The notes under the pieces were generated by a model. It was not told the DNA's origin, ran no database searches, and worked only from the letters and a program-made list of their open reading frames with translations. A stretch of 15,446 nucleotides of DNA from Holophagales bacterium (GTDB lineage: Bacteria > Acidobacteriota > Holophagae > Holophagales > Holophagaceae). This document shows, in pieces, positions 1 to 7,458 of the stretch. A program made the position numbers and the translations under genes. The stretch is from assembly GCA_031281385.1 (NCBI GenBank), contig JAITFL010000037.1, positions 1-15,446 on the forward strand. Reading direction: 5' to 3'. Every line of letters begins with the position of its first letter. Positions within the stretch are counted from its first letter, which is position 1.

Positions 1-95
1 TATTGATGAACCCTGCTTGCTTGGCTTTGTTTTGGTTTCGCTCAAACCTAGCCATCTGCCAGCTTATTTAATCTATCCATCCATCTGGAGGCAGC

Positions 96-3000
96 ATGTC
101 AAAACACTGGATCACAGGCGCGGCGGTAGCAACCGTCCTGGCGCTTGCCAACATCTCTTCTGGCCCCGCCCAGCAAGAGCCATTCAAGGGCGAGGAGTGG
201 TACGACCAGATCAAAATCGTACGAGTGAACCGCGAGGACGCCCGCACTTTCTTCGTGCCCTACCAGGACGCGCAGACGGCTCTGGCAAACGAAGCGTCGG
301 CCTTCACCCGCGACTTCTCCAAGTCGGCCTACTACAGGTTGCTTAACGGCACATGGAAGTTCAAGGCGGTCAAAAAGCCCGCCGAGAGGATAGACGGCTT
401 TTGGAACGCCAACTTCAACGTAGCTGACTGGGACGACATCCCGGTGCCATCCAACTGGCAGACGATCCGCAACGCCGACGGATCCCCCAAATACGACATG
501 CCCATCTATACAAATACACAGTACCCTTGGGACAACTTTGGCGGCAAGCTCAGCAATGTCAACCCAGTCAAAGGCCCCACAGAATTCAACCCAGTGGGCC
601 ATTACCGCAGGGATTTCATTGTGCCCGACACTTGGAATGGGCGCAGGACATTCGTCTCCTTCCAGGGCGTTGAATCCGCCTTCTATCTTTGGGTCAATGG
701 CCAAAAGGTGGGCTACGCAGAGGATTCCTACACCCAGTCAGAGTTCGACATCACCAAATATCTCCGCAAAGGCAATAACACCATGGCGGTGCAGGTGTAC
801 CGCTGGTCAACCGGCAGCTACCTAGAAAACCAAGATTTCATAAGGATCTCCGGCATTTTCCGCGACGTGTTCCTTTACTCTAAGGCCGAAGTGGAGCTGC
901 GCGACTTCTTCATAAAGCCCACCCTGACCAAGGAATCCAAGAATGGTTCGTTGGAAGTTGAGGCCACTATTCGCAACTTTGGCCGCGCTTCTGGCAATTA
1001 CACGCTAGAAGCCACGCTGAAAGACATGGACGACAAAAACGTGTGGGCATCGCCGCTGGTCATCCCAGTTAAAGTGACCGCGGCTTCAAAATCCCCGACC
1101 AGCATAACCACCAACGGCAAAATGGCCGTGGAGTCCCCAAGGCTCTGGTTCGCCGAGACCCCAGAACTTTACAAGGTGCTGCTCCAGCTAAAGGCCCCCA
1201 ACGGCGACGTCATCGAGACGGCCGTATCTAGGATCGGCTTCCGCAAGATAGAGCGCGTGGCTGTTCCGGGCGATCCCAACCACCAGATGGTGCTCTTCAA
1301 CGGCAAGCGCATCCTCATCAGGGGCACCAACCGCCACGAAACCAGCTTAGAGCGCGGCAGGGCCATCAGCAAGGACGAGATAATAGCCGACCTGCTGCAC
1401 ATGAAGCGCAACAACATCAACGCCATAAGGACTTCGCACTACCCGAACAACGTCATCACCTATGACTTGGCAGACGAACTGGGCATATACATCTGCGCCG
1501 AGGCCAACGTCGAGTCCCACGCCGGTGCCCAGCAAAGAAATCCGGTGGACAATATACCTGGCACCAACCCCCCCAACCCTCTGTGGACTGATTCTGTCGT
1601 TGACCGCACCACCAGCTTGGTGGAGATGCAAAAGAACCATCCCGCCATCTTCATGTGGTCCTTGGGCAACGAGGCCACATACGGCGAAATGGCCAAGCCC
1701 CCCTTTACCGACTACGCCTTTTACGCCAGCAGCCAGTACATCAGGAAGCGCGACAGCAGCCGCTTGATCATGTACGAGAGGGACAACCGCGAAGCCATCG
1801 TTGACGTACGCAGCGTCCAGTACCCCAGCTTCTCGACCGCGAGGGCCATGGGCGTCGCCACCACTGCACCGCAAGGCAGCTACATGTCCGATGACGACTA
1901 CAAGCATCTGCCCTTCATGATGAACGAATACGCCCACAGCATGGGCAACTCTGGCGGCGGATTTGCGGACTACTGGAAAGTGTTCCGCGAAGTTCCCCAA
2001 GAGCAGGGCGGCTTCATCTGGGATTACATTGACCAGTCCCTCTGGATGCCCGTGCCCAAGGGCGCGCCAAACCCAGGCAACGGCCGCTACTTCGCCTACG
2101 GCGGCGACTGGGGCGACACCAAGAACGATGGCTCATTCTGCTGCAACGGCATCATGTACGCCGATCGCACCCCCAAGCCATTCGTAACCGAAATCAAGCG
2201 CTGCCAGCAGGAAGTGTGGATCACCGCCACGAACGAGGATCTGACAAAGGGCGTGGTAAACGTCGCCAACGAGTTCCTGAACAAAAATCTAAAGGACTTC
2301 ACCCACAACTGGCGCATCAAAAAGGACGGAATGGTCATTTTGAGGGGCGCGCTGAACCTCGACATAGCCCCGCTCGAAACCAAGGCAGTCTCTATTCCAG
2401 CCGCGGCTTCCATCAAGCCAGAGGCGGGTGCCGAGTACTTCCTTGAAATCGAATCCACCCTAAAGGCTGACACCAACTGGGCCAAGGCAGGGCACTCCAT
2501 AGCCCTCTCGCAGTTCAAGCTCCCCATAGCGGCGGCAGAAAGGCAATTGACCCCAGACTTGGCCCCGCTGGCCCAGTTCACAACGGTGCAGAACGCCGCC
2601 GAAAAAATCGAGGTGGCAGGCTTTGGCTTCTCCTACACCTTCGACAAGAAAAAGGGCGAGTTCACCAGCATCACCAAAAATGGCAGGGAGCTAATTGCAA
2701 GGGGCCCCGTTGCCAACCACTGGAGGCACCCAGGCGACAACGACGTCTCCAGAGGGCCCGGCCGCTTCAACCCCACTTTCAAAGACGCAAACAAAAATGC
2801 GAAATTGGACCCAGTGCAGGTGCAAGTTGACCCAAGCCAAAAATTCGTGACGATAACCGCCGCCACCAAGTTGAGCAATGGCCCCACCAACACCACTACC
2901 TACACCATTTACAGCAACGGCGAGATGGTGGTGGAGAACAAGCTGGCCTCTAACCTGGAGTTCTACCTGCTGCGCGTTGGCATGAAGCTGGAGCTGGCCC

Positions 3001-3443
3001 CCGGGTTTGAAAACGTCGAGTACTATGGCAACGGCCCCGGCGAAAACTACGTTGACCGCGCCACCGGCAGCCCCGTGGGCATCTACAAGACCACGGCAAG
3101 CAAAATGTTCGAGCCGTACATACGCCCGCAGTTTTTTGGCAACCGCACCGGCGTGCGGTGGATGAAAGTCACCGACGGCACGGGGGCCGGCATGATGGTC
3201 GTCGCCAAAGACACCGTCGAGGCCTGCGCATCCCACTATGACGACGCCGACTTTGAAGTGGATGGCAAACCAGCCCGCCACATCTACCAAGTAGCCAAGC
3301 GTGTTGGCACCGTGCTGAACATAGACATGATGCAGGAGCCTATCGGCTGCCACGGCGGCTTCAACCGGGAAATGCCCCCAATTGAAACCGAAATAAGCGC
3401 CAATGGCACCTACACATATACGTATAAGATAGTGCTGCTGTAA
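96..3443 (+). CDS. lacZ: Secreted GH2 beta-galactosidase (LacZ-type)
   Basis: This 1115-residue glycoside hydrolase family 2 protein should hydrolyse terminal beta-galactosides. The domain order is that of long LacZ enzymes: a galactose-binding sandwich (about residues 75-265), an immunoglobulin-like sandwich (270-390), a TIM barrel (about 395-700), then further sandwich domains ending in a Bgal_small-type domain (about 865-1115). The family acid/base motif WSLGNE puts Glu526 in the catalytic position, and NEYAHSMGNS gives Glu611 as nucleophile; both match E. coli LacZ motifs (Glu461, Glu537). Unlike E. coli LacZ, it begins with a likely signal peptide: Lys3, a hydrophobic stretch at about 8-20, and a probable cut near GPAQ (residues 23-26), so it probably acts in the periplasm or outside. 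The ATG at 96 follows GGAGG at 88-92. It stands alone, with a terminator downstream. The exact substrate (lactose or plant/glycan beta-galactoside) is not decided by sequence. Confidence 0.93.
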   Translation: MSKHWITGAAVATVLALANISSGPAQQEPFKGEEWYDQIKIVRVNREDARTFFVPYQDAQTALANEASAFTRDFSKSAYYRLLNGTWKFKAVKKPAERIDGFWNANFNVADWDDIPVPSNWQTIRNADGSPKYDMPIYTNTQYPWDNFGGKLSNVNPVKGPTEFNPVGHYRRDFIVPDTWNGRRTFVSFQGVESAFYLWVNGQKVGYAEDSYTQSEFDITKYLRKGNNTMAVQVYRWSTGSYLENQDFIRISGIFRDVFLYSKAEVELRDFFIKPTLTKESKNGSLEVEATIRNFGRASGNYTLEATLKDMDDKNVWASPLVIPVKVTAASKSPTSITTNGKMAVESPRLWFAETPELYKVLLQLKAPNGDVIETAVSRIGFRKIERVAVPGDPNHQMVLFNGKRILIRGTNRHETSLERGRAISKDEIIADLLHMKRNNINAIRTSHYPNNVITYDLADELGIYICAEANVESHAGAQQRNPVDNIPGTNPPNPLWTDSVVDRTTSLVEMQKNHPAIFMWSLGNEATYGEMAKPPFTDYAFYASSQYIRKRDSSRLIMYERDNREAIVDVRSVQYPSFSTARAMGVATTAPQGSYMSDDDYKHLPFMMNEYAHSMGNSGGGFADYWKVFREVPQEQGGFIWDYIDQSLWMPVPKGAPNPGNGRYFAYGGDWGDTKNDGSFCCNGIMYADRTPKPFVTEIKRCQQEVWITATNEDLTKGVVNVANEFLNKNLKDFTHNWRIKKDGMVILRGALNLDIAPLETKAVSIPAAASIKPEAGAEYFLEIESTLKADTNWAKAGHSIALSQFKLPIAAAERQLTPDLAPLAQFTTVQNAAEKIEVAGFGFSYTFDKKKGEFTSITKNGRELIARGPVANHWRHPGDNDVSRGPGRFNPTFKDANKNAKLDPVQVQVDPSQKFVTITAATKLSNGPTNTTTYTIYSNGEMVVENKLASNLEFYLLRVGMKLELAPGFENVEYYGNGPGENYVDRATGSPVGIYKTTASKMFEPYIRPQFFGNRTGVRWMKVTDGTGAGMMVVAKDTVEACASHYDDADFEVDGKPARHIYQVAKRVGTVLNIDMMQEPIGCHGGFNREMPPIETEISANGTYTYTYKIVLL

Positions 3444-3466
3444 AATTCAGCACTGCGAAGGTCAGA

Positions 3467-3506
3467 GAGAGGCAGCCTAGCAACGCTTGGCTGCCTCTCC
3501 TTTTTT
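3467..3506 (+). terminator. Strong intrinsic terminator after the beta-galactosidase gene
   Basis: Left arm GAGAGGCAGCC (3467-3477) pairs perfectly with GGCTGCCTCTC (3489-3499), followed by one C and six T (3501-3506). Inside the loop, AGC (3479-3481) can also pair with GCT (3485-3487). It starts 24 bases after the stop codon and insulates the downstream repeat region. Confidence 0.9.
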
Positions 3507-3575
3507 GAAAATGGAAAACTGATGCGCTGCTTAGCACCGCGCCATATTTATGCCAATTGGCGACGCAGCGAGTTC

Positions 3576-3868
3576 ATTCGCCCGGCATGTGGCATCGGGC
3601 GGAATGGCGCCCGGTTGGGGTATTTGCTAAGTGCTTATCTTACGTGCTCGGAGTGATGGCCCAGTGACTTGGTTCATTCATCACCGGTTCATGGAGCCCG
3701 CCCGGATGCTAACTGGGGGTCCGCTCAGGACTGCCCCGCATCTGGGGTTGATAGTAGGCGCGTGGTTGCGGACAGTCCTTCGCTACCCCCCAGACCCCCG
3801 GTACTCGCCTCGCCCACTGCCCTATGTAGGGGCAGATGCATGGTGGGTGGCTTCGATGGGCGCGAGAA
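3576..3868 (-). repeat. Family A composite repeat, minus-oriented copy
   Basis: The reverse complement of this stretch matches the family A element at 9420-9679. Bases 3576-3713 are one copy of the 139-bp unit; the shared blocks include CATCCGGGCGGGCTCCATGA, GAGCACGTAAGATAAGCAC and AAATACCCCAACCGGG. Bases 3793-3868 match the outer block around AGGGCAGT, GCGAGTACC and GGTCTGGGG. Between these lies a middle part unlike the other copy, with its own structure: AGGACTG (3727-3733) pairs with CAGTCCT (3773-3779) around an inner hairpin CCCC/GGGG (3734-3747). No plausible gene lies in it. Bases 3507-3575, between the terminator and the repeat, hold only a weak inverted repeat (CGCTGC 3525-3530 / GCAGCG 3565-3570). 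Confidence 0.85.
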
Positions 3869-3897
3869 TAATTTTGCAAGTATCTCAATTGAGCATC

Positions 3898-3927
3898 TTG
3901 CGCCACGCAGCCACAACCTGATATATT
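3898..3927 (+). promoter_or_regulatory. Candidate extended -10 promoter for the 14-residue-repeat gene
   Basis: TTGCGC (3898-3903) lies 18 bases before TATATT (3922-3927), and TG at 3919-3920 gives an extended -10 (TGnTATATT). Transcription would begin near 3934, about 40 bases before the ATG at 3974. This position also argues against a TTG start at 3926, which would lie inside the -10 box. Confidence 0.55.
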
Positions 3928-3973
3928 GTCTTTCAATCTGCGCCGTGCTGCGGCCAAAGGCGAAAGGGAAAAA

Positions 3974-4390
3974 ATGGGGAGCGAACTTAGCTTGGTAGAA
4001 GTCAACAGGGCCGTGGCAGAGGCAAAGGAGAAAGCCGCACACTACGCCATGGTGGCTGAAGCCGTGAAGGCCGAGGCCGCACACTACGCCAAGATGACTG
4101 CCGATGCAGAGGCCAAGGCTTGCCAGTACGCCAAAGAAGCGGAGCTTGCCAAGGAAAAGTCCAGCCTCTTGGCCAAAAAAGTGATAGAGATTGTCAGCGA
4201 CGCAGAGCAGTACGCAAAAGAAGCCGAAGAAGCCGAGGCCAAGGCGGCCAACTATTACGAAGCCCTCCAGTGCGGCGGCGTCGAGGCCAAAAGGGCGGTG
4301 CTGAAGCACGAATACAAAGCTTCCGAGGCCCACTATTTCAAAGCCAAAGAAGCCTACGAGTCGTTTTTGGAGTCGCTGGAGAAAAAGTAG
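3974..4390 (+). CDS. Small Ala/Glu/Lys-rich helical protein made of 14-residue repeats
   Basis: I do not recognise a family. The 138-residue product is rich in Ala, Glu, Lys and Tyr, has no signal peptide or membrane segment, and should be cytoplasmic and almost fully alpha-helical. Its core is six consecutive 14-residue units with pattern (H/Q/N)YAKxAExAxAKA; the aromatic or hydrophobic pair recurs at residues 23-24, 37-38, 51-52, 65-66 (here LL), 79-80 and 93-94. Fourteen residues equal two heptads, so a coiled coil or a tyrosine-striped helical rod is likely. A less regular tail (100-138) contains a related AHYFKAKEAY. The start ATG at 3974 follows AGGGA (3965-3969); a TTG at 3926 is in frame but overlaps the promoter -10. 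It sits alone between two non-coding repeats. A scaffold, DNA-binding or stress role is possible but nothing in the sequence decides. Confidence 0.75.
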   Translation: MGSELSLVEVNRAVAEAKEKAAHYAMVAEAVKAEAAHYAKMTADAEAKACQYAKEAELAKEKSSLLAKKVIEIVSDAEQYAKEAEEAEAKAANYYEALQCGGVEAKRAVLKHEYKASEAHYFKAKEAYESFLESLEKK

Positions 4391-4516
4391 CGGGCGCTCC
4401 TGAACCCTGCTATTTATATAGTCCCCGCCCTTCAAAACCAGAACAAGATGAATCCGTGAATAGGTGTTCAACTAGCTAATCAGCTTGCCCTATGAAAGCG
4501 CGAATGCGCTAGACTG

Positions 4517-4684
4517 CGCCGAGAATATAGCGAGCCGCCAACTAGGGGCGCCGGGAGTGGCCTGAAAGCACAGACCTGTGTCCCACAATGGGTTTACCGC
4601 ACTCTTCCAAAAGGCGGGGAGCGGAATGGAAGGCGCAGGCGAAGCATGCCAATCTGTAACGATGGTCAAGGGCGTTGACTATAC
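4517..4684 (+). repeat. Family B dispersed repeat, copy 1
   Basis: This non-coding element is repeated in the same orientation at 11532-11695. The last 75 bases (4609-4683) are nearly identical to 11621-11695, sharing blocks such as GGGGAGCGGAATGGAAGG and TGTAACGATGGTCAAGGG; the first half is looser (AGCGAGCCGCC conserved). An internal stem CCGC...GCGG flanks the start of the conserved part. A short perfect hairpin, AGCGC-GAAT-GCGCT, lies just before at 4497-4510. The right end overlaps the purB stop codon. The rest of the 4391-4678 gap holds no other feature I can see. Confidence 0.82.
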
Positions 4685-6130
4685 CCTTACTTCCGCGGCT
4701 TCGCCGGCTTGGTGACCTTTCAGTGCCTCGGCCACTGGGCCGGCTAGGAATGACTCCACCTGCTGCTCCGCCCTGCCGGTGAATCGGCGGGAGTCGAGGA
4801 TGGAGTACAGTTCGGCCTCGTTCATGCGCCAGGCTGGGTCTTTGGCCAATATGGACATCAGCGGGTTCGGCCTGCCCTCTTCTTTGATGGCCTTTCCGGC
4901 TTCTATGGCGGCCAGCCTGAACTTTTCGTGCAAGTCTTGGCGGTCGCCGCCGCGCTTGACGGCCTCCATCAGCAGGGCCTCGGCGGCCATGAAAGGCAGC
5001 TCCTGCGCCAGCCTGGCCTCTATCATCTTGGGGTTCACCACCAGGCCGCTGGCAACGTTTTTGTATAGGACGAGTATTGCGTCCACCGCGAGGAACCCTT
5101 GGCTGATCGTCAGCCTGCGGTGGGCGGAGTCGTCCAATGTGCGCTCCATCCACTGGTTGGCCGTCGTCTGGTAGGTGGAGGGCACGAGGCCCAGCACGAA
5201 GCGGGCAAGGCTGTTGATCCTCTCGGAGCGCATGGGGTTCCTCTTGTAGGGCATGGCGCTGGAACCCACTTGCATTTTTTCGAATGGCTCTTCTACTTCT
5301 TTTAGGTGTTGCAAAAGCCTTAGGTCGGAAGCGAACTTGCCGGAGCTGGCTGCAATCCCGCACAGTGCCTGTCCGATGCGATCTTCCAGTTTCCGCGTCG
5401 CTGTCTGGCCCGACACGGGGATGGCCTGGTACCCCACTTTTTCGCAGAACAACTTTTCCAGTGCGTCAACCTTGGAGCCGTCGCCATCGAAGAGCTCGAG
5501 GAAGCTGGCCTGGGTGCCCGTGGTGCCCTTCACGCCCCGAATTGGGGTGGTCTCTATGAGGTGGCGCAGGTCGGCCAAGTCCAGCAGCAAATCCTGAATC
5601 CAAAGCGTTGCCCGCTTGCCGACTGTGGTGGGCTGGGCCGGCTGGAAGTGCGTGAATCCGAGCGTCGGCTGGCCTTTCCATTTTTCGGCAAAAACGGCCA
5701 GTGCGCTTATTGCGTCCTGCAACCTCTGGCGCAGCAGCCGCAGGGCGTCCAGCGCTATCAGCAGGTCGCCGTTGTCGGTGACGAAGCAGCTTGTGGCGCC
5801 GAGGTGGATTATCGGCCTGGCGCCGGGAGCCTGTTCGCCATACGCGTGGATAGCCGCCATGACGTCGTGGCGCAGCGCGGATTCGTGCCTGGCAATGGCG
5901 TCTAGGTCAACGTCGTCCTGCGCGGCCCTCATCTCTGAAACCTGGGATTCGCTGATGGGAAGCCCCAGCTGCATCTGGCACTCGGCGAGGGCCACCCACA
6001 GCCTGCGCCAGACCCTCATTCTATACAGCGGCGACAGCAGGCGGACCATCGCCTTGCTGGCGTAGCGGCTGGCCAGTGGGTGCTCGAAGTGTTCAAGTTC
6101 CGGTAGGTCGCTGGGGGGGAGAAATGGCAT
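4679..6130 (-). CDS. purB: Adenylosuccinate lyase, eukaryote-like subfamily
   Basis: This 483-residue enzyme of the fumarase/aspartase superfamily releases fumarate from SAICAR and from adenylosuccinate, serving two steps of purine synthesis in the cytoplasm. The superfamily signature [11 protein letters not shown] is at residues 289-299 and carries the catalytic Ser in a mobile loop. [11 protein letters not shown] (156-166) carries the catalytic His161. [12 protein letters not shown] (109-120) and [13 protein letters not shown] (198-210) are substrate-binding blocks. From memory these blocks and much of the intervening sequence resemble human ADSL closely (SRYAS, RHDVMA, SFLxLF, TLDDSAxRR, LPFMA) more than typical E. 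coli or Bacillus PurB. The ATG at 6130 is preceded by GGAG at 5-base spacing. It is divergent from glyA. Its TAG stop (4679-4681) lies inside the edge of a family B repeat, so the last codons border repeat DNA. Confidence 0.95.
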   Translation of the reverse strand: MPFLPPSDLPELEHFEHPLASRYASKAMVRLLSPLYRMRVWRRLWVALAECQMQLGLPISESQVSEMRAAQDDVDLDAIARHESALRHDVMAAIHAYGEQAPGARPIIHLGATSCFVTDNGDLLIALDALRLLRQRLQDAISALAVFAEKWKGQPTLGFTHFQPAQPTTVGKRATLWIQDLLLDLADLRHLIETTPIRGVKGTTGTQASFLELFDGDGSKVDALEKLFCEKVGYQAIPVSGQTATRKLEDRIGQALCGIAASSGKFASDLRLLQHLKEVEEPFEKMQVGSSAMPYKRNPMRSERINSLARFVLGLVPSTYQTTANQWMERTLDDSAHRRLTISQGFLAVDAILVLYKNVASGLVVNPKMIEARLAQELPFMAAEALLMEAVKRGGDRQDLHEKFRLAAIEAGKAIKEEGRPNPLMSILAKDPAWRMNEAELYSILDSRRFTGRAEQQVESFLAGPVAEALKGHQAGEAAEVRV

Positions 6131-6210
6131 CGAGGCTCCGAGACAAAAAAACTGGAACGACGCACTCCGAAATTCCAGTACAATTACAATATATCAATAA
6201 GGGGGCGGGC
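6131..6210. promoter_or_regulatory. Shared divergent promoter region of purB and glyA
   Basis: Eighty bases separate the two divergent start codons, so both promoters must lie here or overlap the genes. For glyA there is an AT-rich stretch with two overlapping-phase -10-like hexamers, TACAAT (6179-6184 and 6185-6190), and a G-rich ribosome site (GGGGG, 6201-6205). No convincing -35 is visible. For purB the minus strand carries the ribosome site GGAG and a T-run. I see no clear operator palindrome. Confidence 0.5.
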
Positions 6211-7449
6211 ATGTACGAAAACTTATTTGCGGCTGACAACGAAGTAGCGCAGACGCTCGACTTAGAGATAAAGCGGCAGCGCCACCACCTAGAGCTAATC
6301 GCATCGGAAAATTATGCTTCCGTTGCCGTGATGCAGGCGATGGGCAGCCACTTCACCAACAAGTACGCAGAGGGCTACCCTGGCAGGCGCTACTATGGCG
6401 GTTGCATGCACGTTGACACCCTGGAGGACATTGCCAGAACCCGCGCAAAGGAGCTATTTGGTGCCGAGCACGCCAATGTGCAGCCGCACAGCGGGGCCCA
6501 AGCTAACATGAGCGTTTACTTGGCGATGCTAAAGCCAGGCGACACAGTGATGGGCCTTGACCTGGCGCACGGCGGCCACCTTACTCACGGCCACCCCCTC
6601 AACTCCAGCGGCCTGCTGTACAGCTTCAAGGGCTACCAGGTGCGAAAAGACACCGAGCGCCTTGACATGGGCGAAGTGCGCGACAAAGCGGTTGCGGCAA
6701 ATCCGAAGATGATAGTCGTGGGTGCCAGCGCTTACCCGAGGCTCTTCGACTTTGAGGCGTTCCGCAAAATATGCGATGAAGTGGGCGCACTGATGATGGT
6801 TGACATGGCTCACATAGCTGGCCTGGTTGCCACAGGGCACCACCCCAGCCCAGTGCCCTTCGCAGACTTCGTGACGACCACCACCCACAAGACGCTGCGC
6901 GGCCCGCGCGGCGGTCTGGTGCTGTGCAAAGGGAAGTATGCCAAAGAGTTGGACCGCGCAGTTTTCCCGGGCGTGCAGGGCGGCCCGCTGATGCACGTCA
7001 TAGCCGCCAAGGCGGTGGCGTTTGGGGAGGCGCTCAAGCCAGAGTTCAAAGAATACCAAGGCCAGGTGATAAAAAACGCCGCAGCTCTGGCTGGCAAACT
7101 GGCCGAAAAGGGCTGGCGCGTAGTCAGTGGCGGCACGGACAACCACCTGATGCTAGTTGACGTTTTTTCAAACGGCATCTTGGGCAGCGAGGCGGAAAAA
7201 GCGCTGGACAAGGCTGGCATAACGGTCAACAAGAATGGCATCCCCTTCGATCCCAACCCGCCACTGAAGCCCAGCGGCATACGCCTTGGCAGCCCCGCAG
7301 TTACCACCCGCGGCCTGAAAGAGCCAGAAATGGAAAAGGTCGGCGAGTGGATAGACGAAGCCCTGCGCAACAGGACAAACGATGTGGTCTTGACGCGCAT
7401 CTACGACGAAGTCGCCAAGCTAACAGACAAGTTCCCGATACCGGAATAA
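6211..7449 (+). CDS. glyA: Serine hydroxymethyltransferase
   Basis: This 412-residue PLP enzyme converts serine and tetrahydrofolate to glycine and 5,10-methylene-tetrahydrofolate, the main source of one-carbon units for purines, thymidylate and methionine. Family blocks are all present: LIASENYAS (29-37), [15 protein letters not shown] (50-64), QPHSGAQAN (91-99), the Asp-His pair in VDMAHIAGL (197-205), the PLP-binding [15 protein letters not shown] with Lys227, and [12 protein letters not shown] near the C-terminus. Length and order fit the bacterial enzyme. The ATG at 6211 gives the standard N-terminus and follows a G-rich site; an in-frame GTG at 6076 would run back into purB on the other strand and is unlikely. 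Divergent pairing with purB suggests purine-linked control, which is inference. It ends nine bases before the end of the opposing terminase gene, leaving no room for a separate terminator. Confidence 0.97.
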   Translation: MYENLFAADNEVAQTLDLEIKRQRHHLELIASENYASVAVMQAMGSHFTNKYAEGYPGRRYYGGCMHVDTLEDIARTRAKELFGAEHANVQPHSGAQANMSVYLAMLKPGDTVMGLDLAHGGHLTHGHPLNSSGLLYSFKGYQVRKDTERLDMGEVRDKAVAANPKMIVVGASAYPRLFDFEAFRKICDEVGALMMVDMAHIAGLVATGHHPSPVPFADFVTTTTHKTLRGPRGGLVLCKGKYAKELDRAVFPGVQGGPLMHVIAAKAVAFGEALKPEFKEYQGQVIKNAAALAGKLAEKGWRVVSGGTDNHLMLVDVFSNGILGSEAEKALDKAGITVNKNGIPFDPNPPLKPSGIRLGSPAVTTRGLKEPEMEKVGEWIDEALRNRTNDVVLTRIYDEVAKLTDKFPIPE

Positions 7450-7458
7450 GGCCAGAGG

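Noticed and set aside
1347..2000. 217-residue minus-strand open frame inside the beta-galactosidase gene
   Set aside because: It is a shadow of the catalytic-domain coding sequence in a GC-rich gene, has no recognisable domain, and would have to overlap the fully conserved GH2 active site.
2691..3353. 220-residue minus-strand open frame in the beta-galactosidase C-terminal region
   Set aside because: It is antisense to conserved coding sequence, with a His/Val/Gly-rich composition typical of shadows and no supporting ribosome site or homology.
3725..4471. 248-residue minus-strand open frame over the 14-residue-repeat gene and part of family A
   Set aside because: It is antisense to a better-supported gene with promoter and ribosome site, and its Gly/Leu/Phe-rich composition is what the complement of an Ala/Lys/Glu-rich gene gives.
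4542..5363. 273-residue minus-strand frame in a second frame of purB
   Set aside because: It is an Arg/Pro-rich frame-shifted reading of purB and family B DNA, while purB itself is complete in its own frame.
6076..6210. N-terminal extension of glyA from the GTG at 6076
   Set aside because: It would add 45 residues with no family similarity, overlap the purB start on the other strand, and swallow the shared promoter region.
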